Source: an uncultured Duncaniella sp. | GTDB taxonomy: Bacteria; Bacteroidota; Bacteroidia; Bacteroidales; Muribaculaceae | DNA: 64,000 bases | Direction of reading: 5' to 3' | NCBI GenBank assembly: GCA_910577255.1 | Contig: CAJTMH010000001.1 | Coordinates: forward strand, 434,001-498,000 | Shown: one piece after another, positions 43,317 to 52,161 of the stretch | Layout of the letters: each line of letters opens with the position of its first letter | Position numbering within the stretch: position 1 is the stretch's first letter | Program-made: the position numbers and the translations under genes | The notes under the pieces: generated by a model | Database searches by the model: none | Told to the model about the DNA's origin: nothing | Seen by the model: only the letters and a program-made list of their open reading frames with translations

Positions 43317-45224
43317 ATGGGAAAAATTATCGGTATTGACCTTGGAACAACTAATTCCTGCGTCTCTGTACTTGAGGGTAACGACCCAGTTGTTATTCCT
43401 AACAGCGAAGGCCGCAACACAACCCCTTCAATTGTAGCATTTGTAGATGGTGGCGAACGTAAAGTCGGTGATCCCGCTAAGCGTCAGGCCATCACTAATC
43501 CTAAACGTACCATTAACTCAATCAAGCGTTTCATGGGTGAAACCTATGACCAGGTTGAGAAAGAAATAGACCGTGTACCTTATAAAGTTGTACGCAGCGA
43601 CAACAACACCCCGCGTGTCGACATTGACGGTCGCGAATATACTCCTCAGGAGATTTCAGCCATGATTCTTCAAAAGATGAAGAAAACCGCTGAAGATTAT
43701 CTCGGTCAGTCAGTGACTGAAGCAGTTATCACAGTTCCTGCCTACTTCAACGACTCTCAGCGTCAGGCAACCAAGGAAGCCGGTGAAATTGCAGGTCTTA
43801 CAGTAAAACGTATCGTCAACGAACCTACAGCAGCGGCTCTTGCCTATGGTCTTGACAAATCAAACAAGGATCAGAAGATTGCCGTGTTCGACCTCGGTGG
43901 CGGTACATTTGATATCTCAATCCTCGAACTCGGCGACGGTGTATTTGAAGTTAAATCGACCAACGGTGATACCCATCTTGGTGGCGATGACTTCGACCAC
44001 GTGATCATTGATTGGCTTGCCGACGAGTTCAAGAAAGAAGAAGGCATTGACCTCCGTCAGGATGCCATGGCTCTTCAGCGTCTTAAGGAAGCAGCTGAGA
44101 AAGCTAAAATCGAGCTCTCATCTACCACTTCCACTGAAATCAACCTCCCCTACATCACCGCGACAGCCACAGGTCCTAAGCACTTGGTAAAGACTCTTAC
44201 CCGCGCTCAGTTCGAGCAGCTTGCCGACAGTCTTATCCAGGCTACTATCAAACCTTGCGAGCAGGCTCTTAAGGATGCCGGCATGACTCCTAAGGATATT
44301 GACGAAGTTATTCTCGTTGGTGGTTCTACCCGTATCCCTGCCATCCAGCAAGTAGTTGAGAAATTCTTCGGCAAAGCTCCCTCAAAGGGTGTTAACCCCG
44401 ACGAAGTAGTTGCTGTTGGTGCTGCTATCCAGGGTGGTGTCCTCTCTGGCGATGTCAAGGACGTTCTTCTTCTTGATGTTGTGCCTCTGTCAATCGGTAT
44501 CGAAACCCTCGGCGGTGTAATGACCAAAATGATTGAAGCAAACACCACAATTCCGACTCGTAAGAGTGAAACATTCTCTACTGCAGCTGATAACCAGCCT
44601 TCAGTTGAAATCCATGTCCTGCAGGGTGAACGCCCCATGGCCAAGGACGACAAGACACTCGGAAAATTCCACCTTGACGGTATCGCTCCCGCTCCCCGCG
44701 GCATACCTCAGATCGAAGTTACATTCGAAGTCGATGCTAACGGTATCCTCAACGTTTCAGCCAAGGATAAAGCCACCGGTAAGGAACAGAGCATCCGTAT
44801 CGAGGCCTCAAGCGGCTTGACAGACGCAGAAATCGAACGTATGAAGAAAGAAGCTGAAGCCAACGCTGCTGCTGACGCTAAGGAAAAAGAGAAAATCGAC
44901 AAACTTAACCATGCCGACACCGTAATCTTCCAAACTGAGAAACAGATTCAGGAACTCGGCGACAAGATTCCGGCTGACAAGAAAGCAACTGTAGAAAACG
45001 CCCTTACCAAGCTCAAAGAAGCCCATAAGGCTCAGGATCTCGCAGGTATCGATTCTGCTATTAACGAAATCCAGCAGACATTCGGTGCTATCCAGCAGGA
45101 TATCCTCAACGCTCAGCAGGCTGCCGGCCAGCAGGGTGGCGCACAGGCAGGTCCTACCCCCGGTGCATCATCTAACCCCGGCGAAGGCCACGTCGACGAC
45201 GTAGAATTCGAGGAAGTGAAGTAA
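43317..45224 (+). CDS. dnaK: Molecular chaperone DnaK (Hsp70)
   Basis: ATP-driven chaperone for folding and stress recovery. The 635-aa protein shows GIDLGTTNSCVSV at the N-terminus, the phosphate-2 motif FDLGGGTFDISILEL, the adenosine motif LVGGSTRIPAIQQVV, the linker DVLLLDVVPLSIGIET and a substrate-binding domain. The C-terminus is Gly/Gln/Ala-rich and ends in DDVEFEEVK, close to the EEVD-like acidic tail typical of bacterial DnaK. dnaJ and grpE are not adjacent. It is a single-gene unit. Confidence 0.98.
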   Translation: MGKIIGIDLGTTNSCVSVLEGNDPVVIPNSEGRNTTPSIVAFVDGGERKVGDPAKRQAITNPKRTINSIKRFMGETYDQVEKEIDRVPYKVVRSDNNTPRVDIDGREYTPQEISAMILQKMKKTAEDYLGQSVTEAVITVPAYFNDSQRQATKEAGEIAGLTVKRIVNEPTAAALAYGLDKSNKDQKIAVFDLGGGTFDISILELGDGVFEVKSTNGDTHLGGDDFDHVIIDWLADEFKKEEGIDLRQDAMALQRLKEAAEKAKIELSSTTSTEINLPYITATATGPKHLVKTLTRAQFEQLADSLIQATIKPCEQALKDAGMTPKDIDEVILVGGSTRIPAIQQVVEKFFGKAPSKGVNPDEVVAVGAAIQGGVLSGDVKDVLLLDVVPLSIGIETLGGVMTKMIEANTTIPTRKSETFSTAADNQPSVEIHVLQGERPMAKDDKTLGKFHLDGIAPAPRGIPQIEVTFEVDANGILNVSAKDKATGKEQSIRIEASSGLTDAEIERMKKEAEANAAADAKEKEKIDKLNHADTVIFQTEKQIQELGDKIPADKKATVENALTKLKEAHKAQDLAGIDSAINEIQQTFGAIQQDILNAQQAAGQQGGAQAGPTPGASSNPGEGHVDDVEFEEVK

Positions 45225-45251
45225 AATATTAAATGTAAATAAATCTACCCC

Positions 45252-45287
45252 AAAAGGGTCGCAGTCCTTATGATTGCGACCCTTTTT
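45252..45287 (+). terminator. Rho-independent terminator of dnaK
   Basis: AAAAGGGTCGCA (45252-45263) pairs with TGCGACCCTTTT (45275-45286); an additional T follows. It begins 27 bases past the dnaK stop. Confidence 0.92.
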
Positions 45288-45441
45288 ATGTAGATTATTC
45301 TTCGTTTAAAATTGATAATTGTGGATTTCCTTATTATATTTGGAACGTCTCTTAATATAACGACAATATGACCCTTGCTTTTCGCGCACTAATTAACATA
45401 TATTAAACCGCATGTATTACAAACCTGCACATTGATGGTCT

Positions 45442-45449
45442 TATCTTTG
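45442..45449 (+). promoter_or_regulatory. -7 box for the DUF1848 gene
   Basis: TATCTTTG is a full TAnnTTTG match 20 bases upstream of the ATG at 45470. In the rest of 45288-45441 I see nothing recognisable. Confidence 0.5.
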
Positions 45450-45469
45450 CAATATTTAAATACAAGCTA

Positions 45470-46423
45470 ATGAAGCATAAAACCATAAAAATCATCACAG
45501 ACCATAAACAGGAGGTGGTAGCACACGCTCCCATAATTATCTCTGCCAGCAGAGCAACGGATATTCCGGCGTTCTATGCCGATTGGTTCTTCGATCGATT
45601 GGAGAAGGGATATATAAGATGGCATAATCCGTTTAACGGGAAGGACTCCTTTGTGTCATTTGCAAATACACGTTTCGTCGTGTTTTGGTCAAAGAATCCT
45701 GCACCTCTCATTCCACATCTTCATATACTCAGAGAGAGCAGAATTGGTTGCTATGTGCAATATACACTCAACGATTATGAGAAAGATGGTTTTGAATCCA
45801 ATGTGCCTGCTTTGCAGCATAGGATTGATACTTTCAAGCGTCTTGTTGACACTTTGGGAGAAGGCTCAGTTGTCTGGCGTTTTGACCCTCTTGTTTTGAC
45901 CGATGCCGTTTCTGAGGAATCATTGCTTGAAAAGATTGATAATATTGCGAAGTACTTATGCGGCCACACAGAAAAACTCGTTTTCAGTTTTGCCGACATC
46001 GCTTCATATAAAAAAGTGGGAAAGAATCTGATTAAGGCCGGAATCAAATATAAAGAATGGGACAATGAATCGATGTTGAGTTTTGCTAAAAAACTGTCTA
46101 AGTTAAACGCATCATGGGGGCTTCGACTCGCCACCTGCTCCGAGTCAATCGCCTTAGAACAATTCAATATTGAGCATAACAGATGCATAGATCCGGAACT
46201 GATAGCCCGTTTGGCACCTACTGACGCAGTTCTTCAAAACTTTCTTTTCAACGCTCGCACTGACGGTGGCCAGCGCAAGCATTGTGGCTGCATACTATCA
46301 AAGGACATAGGCGCATATAACACTTGTCCACACGGCTGCGCATATTGTTATGCCAACACTACCCAATATTCAGCACTCGCCAACTATTACCGCCACAATC
46401 CAAACAACGACTCAATTCTTTAA
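45470..46423 (+). CDS. DUF1848 family iron-sulfur protein
   Basis: A 317-aa soluble protein of the DUF1848 family. Family blocks: IIISASRATDIPAFYADWF near the start, VVFWSKNPAPLI, GCYVQYTLNDYEKDGFE, VVWRFDPLVLTD, and a C-terminal cysteine cluster with C-G-C, then DIGAYNTCPHGCAYCYANT, which strongly suggests an Fe-S cluster (C-x3-C-x2-C). A TIM-barrel, radical SAM-like fold is plausible, but the family's reaction is unknown to me. Its codon use appears more AT-rich than dnaK or asnA, and it stands alone between two terminators. Confidence 0.85.
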   Translation: MKHKTIKIITDHKQEVVAHAPIIISASRATDIPAFYADWFFDRLEKGYIRWHNPFNGKDSFVSFANTRFVVFWSKNPAPLIPHLHILRESRIGCYVQYTLNDYEKDGFESNVPALQHRIDTFKRLVDTLGEGSVVWRFDPLVLTDAVSEESLLEKIDNIAKYLCGHTEKLVFSFADIASYKKVGKNLIKAGIKYKEWDNESMLSFAKKLSKLNASWGLRLATCSESIALEQFNIEHNRCIDPELIARLAPTDAVLQNFLFNARTDGGQRKHCGCILSKDIGAYNTCPHGCAYCYANTTQYSALANYYRHNPNNDSIL

Positions 46424-46542
46424 GCCCATGCATTACACACCGCAAATCCGCAAATCGGCATACACCTTTGAGGATATTCTCAAGAATGCCGAAAAGTGGT
46501 TCGCACCATTATCTGAAAGCAAAAGGATATAACATAGAAGGC

Positions 46543-46563
46543 GAAGAGGAATTGGGCCTCTTC
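46543..46563 (+). terminator. Small hairpin after the DUF1848 gene
   Basis: GAAGAGG (46543-46549) and CCTCTTC (46557-46563) form a 7-bp stem followed by TTCGTTATC. A weak terminator candidate, 120 bases past the stop. Confidence 0.4.
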
Positions 46564-46641
46564 TTCGTTATCAGTTGTCCATTCCTCAAGGTTATCGGCT
46601 TTGTCGAAATCATTGATGGCGCATCCTAAATGGTCTATCAG

Positions 46642-46708
46642 TAGCATCATAACAAATGGAGTGAGGCAGTTCAGAATATTCTGCCTCACACCATTTGTTA
46701 TGATGCTA
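46642..46708 (+). repeat. Long inverted repeat between convergent genes
   Basis: Arms at 46642-46669 and 46681-46708 pair over 27 of 28 positions, with one A-A mismatch, around an 11-base loop. The inner segments are GTGAGGCAG and CTGCCTCAC; the outer are TAGCATCATAACAAATGG and its complement. It ends 12 bases before the stop of the MFS gene at 46720, so it may be a bidirectional terminator; no strong T-run is present. Confidence 0.7.
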
Positions 46709-46719
46709 CCAGTAAATGA

Positions 46720-48075
46720 TTACTCGGCTTCTACCTCCTTCGCGGTAGACTCAGCATAAGTTTCTTTGATAAAGAACACACAGAAAGCACCCACAATCAA
46801 GAGGACACCGGCCAAACCAATCATATTAATCTGATGGTGAGAGCTGCCGCCTACCAAAGATAATAAGATGCCACCAAAAGCTGCTGCCACAATCTGCGGA
46901 ATGGTAATGGTTCCGTTAAACAGGCCAAGATATGTGCCCATGTGACGGCCAGAAATAGAGTTGGTGAGAATGGTAAACGGCAATGCCAGCATAGCTGCCC
47001 ATGCTGCTCCTACAAGGAAGAATGATATGAAGAGCATATATGGATCAGTAAAGAAAGTTGTGGAAATGAAGCCTACACCTCCAAGAATCAGGCTGAGAGC
47101 ATATACAAATTTATGGCTCTTGAATTTCGGGATAAACGCTGCCCAGATTACAGATCCCACGGCTTGTACGGCAAAAAGAATACCAGTCCAGTTACCGGCT
47201 TCCTGATAAGCCACTGACTGGGTGGTTTCGGCAGGATTCCAGCCGAAAGCCTGCTCGGCAACGCCTCCTGTGGTATAAGTCCACATATACATGAAGGCTG
47301 CCCAGCAGAAGAACTGTACAAGACCGACTGTCCAAAACACTTTTGGAGCCTTAAACAACAGAGAGAAAACATTGCTCTTTTCTTCCTTCTGGGTTTCGGT
47401 GATGCCATGGTATTCGGCATATTCCTTTGGAGGCATCTCCTTTACTTTCCAGAAAGTATAGAGCACACAGGCAATAAGAATAGCAGCTCCGATATAGAAT
47501 GAGAACGCAACTGAATCAGGCACACGGTTGCCCTCAGCCACATTGCTGATACCAATCCACGCAAGGAAGAATGGGAATACGTAGCCGACAACCGATCCGG
47601 CATTACAAAGGAAGCTCTGAATGGAATAAGCCAAACCTTTCTGTTTTTCGTTAACCATATCGCCAACAAGCATCTTGAACGGCTGCATGGAAATATTAAT
47701 TGAAAGGTCGAGGAACATGAGCGCAAATGCCCCGAAAATCAACGCCCCGGAAACTGCCAAATGGAAACTGCCTGCATTAGGGAGCAAGCACATCACGATG
47801 ACAGCCATTATGGCACCGACAATAAGGTAAGGGAGACGGCGGCCGAAGCGACACCATGTCTTGTCGCTCATTGCCCCGACGATAGGTTGAATTATCAACC
47901 CTGCAATTGGAGGCAATAGCCAGAAATAGCTTAACGCATGCGGGTCGGCACCCAACGTGGCGAATATTCGTGAAATATTGGCGCTCTGAAGCGCGTACGC
48001 TATCTGCACGCCAAAAAAGCCGAAACTTAAGTTCCAGAGCTTTGCAAAACTTTGATCCGGTTTGTTTTTAATCAT
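46720..48075 (-). CDS. MFS sugar transporter (SLC45/maltose-sucrose permease-like)
   Basis: A 451-aa, 12-helix major facilitator protein. The N-terminus LWNLSFGFFGVQIAYALQSANISRIFATLGADPHALSYFW and the loop GAMSDKTWCRFGRRLPYLIVGA (D-x3-x-R-x-G-R-R motif A) are those of the glycoside-pentoside-hexuronide/SLC45-like group, which move disaccharides such as maltose or sucrose with protons. No glycosidase or kinase is next to it, so the substrate is unresolved. 88 bases separate it from nfo upstream. Confidence 0.88.
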   Translation of the reverse strand: MIKNKPDQSFAKLWNLSFGFFGVQIAYALQSANISRIFATLGADPHALSYFWLLPPIAGLIIQPIVGAMSDKTWCRFGRRLPYLIVGAIMAVIVMCLLPNAGSFHLAVSGALIFGAFALMFLDLSINISMQPFKMLVGDMVNEKQKGLAYSIQSFLCNAGSVVGYVFPFFLAWIGISNVAEGNRVPDSVAFSFYIGAAILIACVLYTFWKVKEMPPKEYAEYHGITETQKEEKSNVFSLLFKAPKVFWTVGLVQFFCWAAFMYMWTYTTGGVAEQAFGWNPAETTQSVAYQEAGNWTGILFAVQAVGSVIWAAFIPKFKSHKFVYALSLILGGVGFISTTFFTDPYMLFISFFLVGAAWAAMLALPFTILTNSISGRHMGTYLGLFNGTITIPQIVAAAFGGILLSLVGGSSHHQINMIGLAGVLLIVGAFCVFFIKETYAESTAKEVEAE

Positions 48076-48162
48076 GATTGAAAATAAAATCTTAAAAATA
48101 ATTCATAGTCATATCGGGCTTTCAAGCGGGATTCATGTGGCCCGATTTATCCATCCATGCTA

Positions 48163-49008
48163 TCAATCAGCAGTCATTTCATATAGCCTGGCAATCTCCT
48201 CAGCCCAAATCTTTTCATCAGGAGTTTCCAGAATAAGAGGTATGTTATCCATGCGTGAATCCCTCATCAGTAATCTCCAGAACTCTTCTCCGAGATTTCC
48301 GGTGGCTATCGGTGCGTGACGGTCAACCTTTGAGCCAAGAGCTTTAAGAGTATCATTGAGGTGCATACCTGACAGATATTGAAACCCTATTATGTCGCCA
48401 AACGCCTTCCAAGTGGAATTATAGGCTTCTTCCGACACCATATCATAACCGGCGGCATAGGCATGGCAAGTATCAATGCAAACTCCCACACGAGTCTTAT
48501 CCTCAATTTTGTCAATTATATGGGCTATCTGCTCAAAAGTGAACCCGAGGTTACTGCCCTGTCCCGCCGTGTTTTCAATCACAGCTTTCACTCCTGATGT
48601 CTGGTCAAGGGCTTTATTCATGGATTCAGCTATAAGGTCAAGACATTTATCAGTTTCAATCTCCCTCAGGTGGCTGCCGGGGTGAAAGTTAAGCATTGTC
48701 AGTCCCAACTGGTCACATCTGCGCAGTTCGTCAAGAAAAGCCGTTCGTGACTTCTCCAATTTCTCAGCATCGGGAGAGCCAAGATTTATCAAGAAACTGT
48801 CATGCGGAAGTATCACATCAGAAGTATAGCCATACTTAATGCAATTCTCCTTGAAGGCCTCGGCCTCCTTTGCAGAGATGGGTTTTGAGGTCCAGCGGGA
48901 TGGATTACGTGTAAACAAAGCAAAGGCCTTTGCTCCAATCAAATGTGCATTGACCGGGGCATTACTAACCCCCTGCTCTACTGACACATGAGCTCCTATG
49001 AATTTCAT
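48163..49008 (-). CDS. nfo: Deoxyribonuclease IV (AP endonuclease Nfo)
   Basis: Zinc-dependent AP endonuclease of base excision repair. The 281-aa protein has the Nfo barrel with FIGAHVSVEQGVSNAP at the N-terminus, LPHDSFLINLGSPD, NFHPGSHL, IENTAGQGSNLG, VGVCIDTCHAYAAGYD, HLNDTLKALGSKVDRH and the final LILETPDE. These supply the trinuclear zinc ligands in the expected order. Divergent from hisS; promoters overlap in the 103-base gap. Confidence 0.95.
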   Translation of the reverse strand: MKFIGAHVSVEQGVSNAPVNAHLIGAKAFALFTRNPSRWTSKPISAKEAEAFKENCIKYGYTSDVILPHDSFLINLGSPDAEKLEKSRTAFLDELRRCDQLGLTMLNFHPGSHLREIETDKCLDLIAESMNKALDQTSGVKAVIENTAGQGSNLGFTFEQIAHIIDKIEDKTRVGVCIDTCHAYAAGYDMVSEEAYNSTWKAFGDIIGFQYLSGMHLNDTLKALGSKVDRHAPIATGNLGEEFWRLLMRDSRMDNIPLILETPDEKIWAEEIARLYEMTAD

Positions 49009-49030
49009 CGAAAAAGAGTTTACGCATTAA

Positions 49031-49065
49031 TTTGACGCAAATTTAGTAAATAAATCGTATCTTTG
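49031..49065. promoter_or_regulatory. Divergent nfo/hisS promoters
   Basis: On the plus strand TATCTTTG (49058-49065) is the hisS -7 box, with TTTG at 49031-49034 at a longer-than-usual 23-base spacing. On the minus strand TAAATTTG (complement of 49038-49045) is the nfo -7 box. The two elements interleave, so polymerase occupancy is probably mutually exclusive. Confidence 0.5.
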
Positions 49066-49111
49066 CAAAAAATACTGAATAATTAGAATAATCACATTCA
49101 TATATCAGAAA

Positions 49112-50473
49112 ATGGCACAGAAACCTTCTATCCCCAAGGGTACACGTGATTTCACTCCGGCCGAGATGGCTCGCCGCAATTATATTTTCGACACAATCCG
49201 TGAAGTGTTTCATCTTTTTGGATTCCAGCAGATTGAGACACCGGCTATGGAAACCCTCTCAACACTTATGGGTAAATATGGTGAAGAGGGAGACAAGCTT
49301 CTGTTCAAAATACTTGACTCCGGAGATTTTCTTCGCGGTGTCGACCCCAAACTAATCGAATCGGCCGATTGCCCCAAACTTGCAGCGCAACTCTGCGAGA
49401 AAGGATTGAGATATGACCTCACAGTTCCGTTCGCCAGATTCGTGGTCATGCACCGCAACGAATTATCATTCCCCTTCAAACGGTTCCAGATCCAGCCTGT
49501 ATGGCGAGCTGACCGCCCACAGAAGGGTCGCTACCGTGAATTCTACCAGTGCGACGCCGACGTGATAGGCTCTGACTCTCTGATTAATGAAATAGAGCTC
49601 CTACAGCTCATCGACAAAGTGTTCAAACGCCTCCACATCAATATTACCATCAAACTCAACAACCGAAAAATACTTGCCGGAATAGCAGAGTTGATTGGCG
49701 AACCTGACAAGATTGTGGATATCACGGTTGCCATCGATAAGATAGACAAAATCGGACTCGACAACGTAAAGGCAGAACTCAAGGAGAGAGGCATTTCAGA
49801 CGAGGCAATCGCCACCATAACCCCTGTTATAACCCTTTCCGGCACAAACGAAGAGCGTCTTGCCAAACTGGCCGAACTTCTTGCGACAAGCGAAATCGGC
49901 CTCAAAGGCGTCGAAGAGCTGCGCGAAGTAATGTCAGGTACTGATGCCCTCGGACTCAACGCGAAACTCGAGCTTGACGTTTCGCTCGCCCGCGGCCTTA
50001 ATTATTACACCGGCACAATCATTGAGGTTAAAGCCCAGGATGTGGAGATAGGAAGCATCACCGGCGGTGGACGCTATGACAACCTTACCGGTGTATTCGG
50101 ACTTCCGGGAGTGTCAGGCGTGGGAATCTCATTCGGTGCCGACCGTATATATGATGTGCTCAACGCCCTCAACCTGTATCCAGAAGATATTGCCGGAGCG
50201 GCCAAAGTGATGTTTACCAACTTCGGCGCAGCAGAAGCAGCCAAGTCACTTGAAGCTATCAAATGCCTTCGGGAAGCCGGCATTGCTGCCGAAATCTATC
50301 CTGATGCAGCCAAAATGAAAAAGCAGATGGGACGCGCCGACACTCTCGGCATTCCCTACGTGGCCATTATCGGCGAAACCGAACTGCAGAACGGTACCAT
50401 CACCCTGAAAGATATGACTACAGGCAATCAGGAAGCCCTCACCATCGAGGAAGTAATAACTAAACTTAAATAA
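49112..50473 (+). CDS. hisS: Histidine-tRNA ligase
   Basis: Charges tRNA-His. The 453-aa class II synthetase contains GTRDFTP at the start, motif 2 RYDLTVPFARFV with FQIQPVWRADRPQKGRYREFYQCDAD, the histidine-binding motif ARGLNYYTGTIIEV, motif 3 GGGRYDNLTGVFG with GVGISFGADRIYDVL, and a C-terminal anticodon-binding domain of about 100 residues. Monocistronic or leading into the mla genes. Confidence 0.97.
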   Translation: MAQKPSIPKGTRDFTPAEMARRNYIFDTIREVFHLFGFQQIETPAMETLSTLMGKYGEEGDKLLFKILDSGDFLRGVDPKLIESADCPKLAAQLCEKGLRYDLTVPFARFVVMHRNELSFPFKRFQIQPVWRADRPQKGRYREFYQCDADVIGSDSLINEIELLQLIDKVFKRLHINITIKLNNRKILAGIAELIGEPDKIVDITVAIDKIDKIGLDNVKAELKERGISDEAIATITPVITLSGTNEERLAKLAELLATSEIGLKGVEELREVMSGTDALGLNAKLELDVSLARGLNYYTGTIIEVKAQDVEIGSITGGGRYDNLTGVFGLPGVSGVGISFGADRIYDVLNALNLYPEDIAGAAKVMFTNFGAAEAAKSLEAIKCLREAGIAAEIYPDAAKMKKQMGRADTLGIPYVAIIGETELQNGTITLKDMTTGNQEALTIEEVITKLK

Positions 50474-50550
50474 GGCTGCTGACGTTATCCATTCATGACT
50501 ATTTTATGGTCATTATCTCCATCATACCGTCATCATGGATAAATAATTGA

Positions 50551-50558
50551 TATATTTG
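50551..50558 (+). promoter_or_regulatory. -7 box for mlaE-mlaF
   Basis: TATATTTG matches TAnnTTTG, 24 bases upstream of the ATG at 50583. It helps decide the mlaE start: a TTG at 50547 would put the promoter inside the gene. Confidence 0.5.
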
Positions 50559-50582
50559 CGCTGCAATTCAGCAAACTCTTCT

Positions 50583-51332
50583 ATGGTAATAACTGACTCA
50601 CTGGCCACTTTCGGCAAATACTGCATCTTCATGAGCAGGGTGTTTGCGATTCCTGACCGCTGGAAAACATTCTTCCGCCGCACATTCTTCGAGATTTCCA
50701 AACTCGGCGTTGATTCAATACCACTGGTGATAGTCATCTCTCTCTTTATCGGAGCGGTGATCACCATCCAGATGCAGATCAACATCGTGTCTCCACTTGT
50801 GCCATCTTATTCTACCGGTCTTGCGACACGCGAAATCATCCTGCTTGAATTCTCCAATTCAATCCTGTGTCTGATACTCGCCGGAAAGGTTGGTTCAAAC
50901 ATTGCATCCGAGATAGGCACGATGCGAGTTACCGAGCAAATTGACGCCCTTGACATCATGGGAATCAACTCGGCCAACTTCCTTGTTCTGCCTAAGGTTG
51001 TAGGATTTCTGATTTACATGCCTATCCTTGTGATATTCTGTATCTTCACATCATTCCTTGGCGGCTTCTTTATAGCAACGTTCACCGACATCATCCCCTT
51101 AAGCCGTTTCGTTTACGGTCTGCAGACCATGTTCCAGGAATGGTATGTATGGTATGGCCTCATCAAATCGCTCTTCTTCTCCTACATCATAACCTCAGTA
51201 GCAGCGTTCTACGGATATTTCGTACATGGAGGCGCCCTGGAAGTCGGCAAAGCGTCCACCAACGCCGTCGTGGCCTCAAGCATCCTAATCCTCCTCCTCG
51301 ACGTTGTACTCACCAAACTCCTCCTGCAATGA
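50583..51332 (+). CDS. mlaE: MlaE-family ABC transporter permease
   Basis: Inner-membrane permease of the phospholipid/organic-solvent-tolerance ABC system that keeps outer-membrane lipid asymmetry. From ATG 50583 it is 249 aa, with a MlaE domain: FFEISKLGVDSIPLVIVISLFIGAVITIQMQ, then GKVGSNIASEIGTMRVTEQIDALDIMGINSANFLVLPKV, the signature EIGTM-R-TEQIDAL block, and further helices with SLFFSYIITSVAAFYGYF. Its TGA overlaps the next ATG (ATGA), so the two are coupled. The MlaD (MCE) partner is not in the window directly after mlaF. Confidence 0.92.
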   Translation: MVITDSLATFGKYCIFMSRVFAIPDRWKTFFRRTFFEISKLGVDSIPLVIVISLFIGAVITIQMQINIVSPLVPSYSTGLATREIILLEFSNSILCLILAGKVGSNIASEIGTMRVTEQIDALDIMGINSANFLVLPKVVGFLIYMPILVIFCIFTSFLGGFFIATFTDIIPLSRFVYGLQTMFQEWYVWYGLIKSLFFSYIITSVAAFYGYFVHGGALEVGKASTNAVVASSILILLLDVVLTKLLLQ

Positions 51333-52105
51333 TCGAAGTCAAGAACATAACCAAATCCTTTGACGGCAAGACAATCCTGCATGATGTCAGCGCCACCTTC
51401 CACACAGGAAAGACAAATCTGATTATCGGACAGAGCGGATCCGGAAAGACGGTACTGGTGAAATCAATTGTCGGCCTTGTGAGGCCCGAAATTGGCGAAA
51501 TCCTTTATGATGGCCGTGACATCATGCAAATGAACGAGACCCAGGTCAAAGAGCTGCGCAAGGAAATCGGCATGCTATTTCAAGGATCAGCACTATTCGA
51601 CTCTGAAACCGTGCTTGGGAATGTGATGTTCCCCCTTACTATGTTCACTGACATGACTCCCGCTGAGGTGAAAGACCGCGCGCAGTTTTGCCTCGAACGT
51701 GTCAACCTAAAAGGAGCGGACAAAAAATACCCCTCGGAAATTTCCGGAGGCATGCAGAAACGCGTTGCCATCGCAAGAGCGATAGCTCTCAATCCGAAAT
51801 ACCTGTTCTGTGACGAGCCTAACTCCGGTCTTGATCCAAGAACCTCAATATTGATTGACGAACTGCTCAGCGATATCACTCATGAGTATAACATTACAAC
51901 CATCATCAACACCCACGATATGAATTCCGTGCTTGGCATCGGTGAAAACATCATTTTCATCAACAAAGGGTATCGAGAATGGGTCGGAGACATGCATGAG
52001 ATATATCAGACTACAAATGAAGCATTGAATGACTTTGTGTTTGCCAATGACCTTTTCCAAAAAGTAAAAGCCTACGTGGTGTCACATGAGCAACCTATGA
52101 AATAA
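51329..52105 (+). CDS. mlaF: MlaF-family ABC transporter ATP-binding protein
   Basis: ATPase of the lipid-transport system. Starting at ATG 51329 (overlapping mlaE by four bases) it is 258 aa. Walker A GQSGSGKTVLVKS, Q-loop LFQGSALFDSETV, signature SGGMQKRVAIARAIA, Walker B YLFCDEPNSGLDP, and H-loop INTHDMNSV are all present. The open frame extends farther upstream, but that part lies inside mlaE in another frame and does not look like ABC protein, so the later start is chosen. Confidence 0.94.
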   Translation: MIEVKNITKSFDGKTILHDVSATFHTGKTNLIIGQSGSGKTVLVKSIVGLVRPEIGEILYDGRDIMQMNETQVKELRKEIGMLFQGSALFDSETVLGNVMFPLTMFTDMTPAEVKDRAQFCLERVNLKGADKKYPSEISGGMQKRVAIARAIALNPKYLFCDEPNSGLDPRTSILIDELLSDITHEYNITTIINTHDMNSVLGIGENIIFINKGYREWVGDMHEIYQTTNEALNDFVFANDLFQKVKAYVVSHEQPMK

Positions 52106-52106
52106 C

Positions 52107-52134
52107 AAAAAGCAGCCAGTTGGCTGCTTTTTTT
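52107..52134 (+). terminator. Rho-independent terminator after mlaF
   Basis: AAAAGCAGCCA pairs with TGGCTGCTTTT around a two-base loop, with the T-run continuing to 52134. It directly follows the mlaF stop codon. Confidence 0.92.
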
Positions 52135-52161
52135 ATTGGCATAAGCTTATATTCAATTATC

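Noticed and set aside
46428..46532. A 34-codon frame just after the DUF1848 gene
   Set aside because: No RBS, domain or conservation clue, and the sequence carries terminator-like hairpins.
51140..51328. Upstream extension of the mlaF frame inside mlaE
   Set aside because: The extra residues do not resemble ABC proteins, and the ATGA overlap at 51329-51332 gives a natural coupled start.
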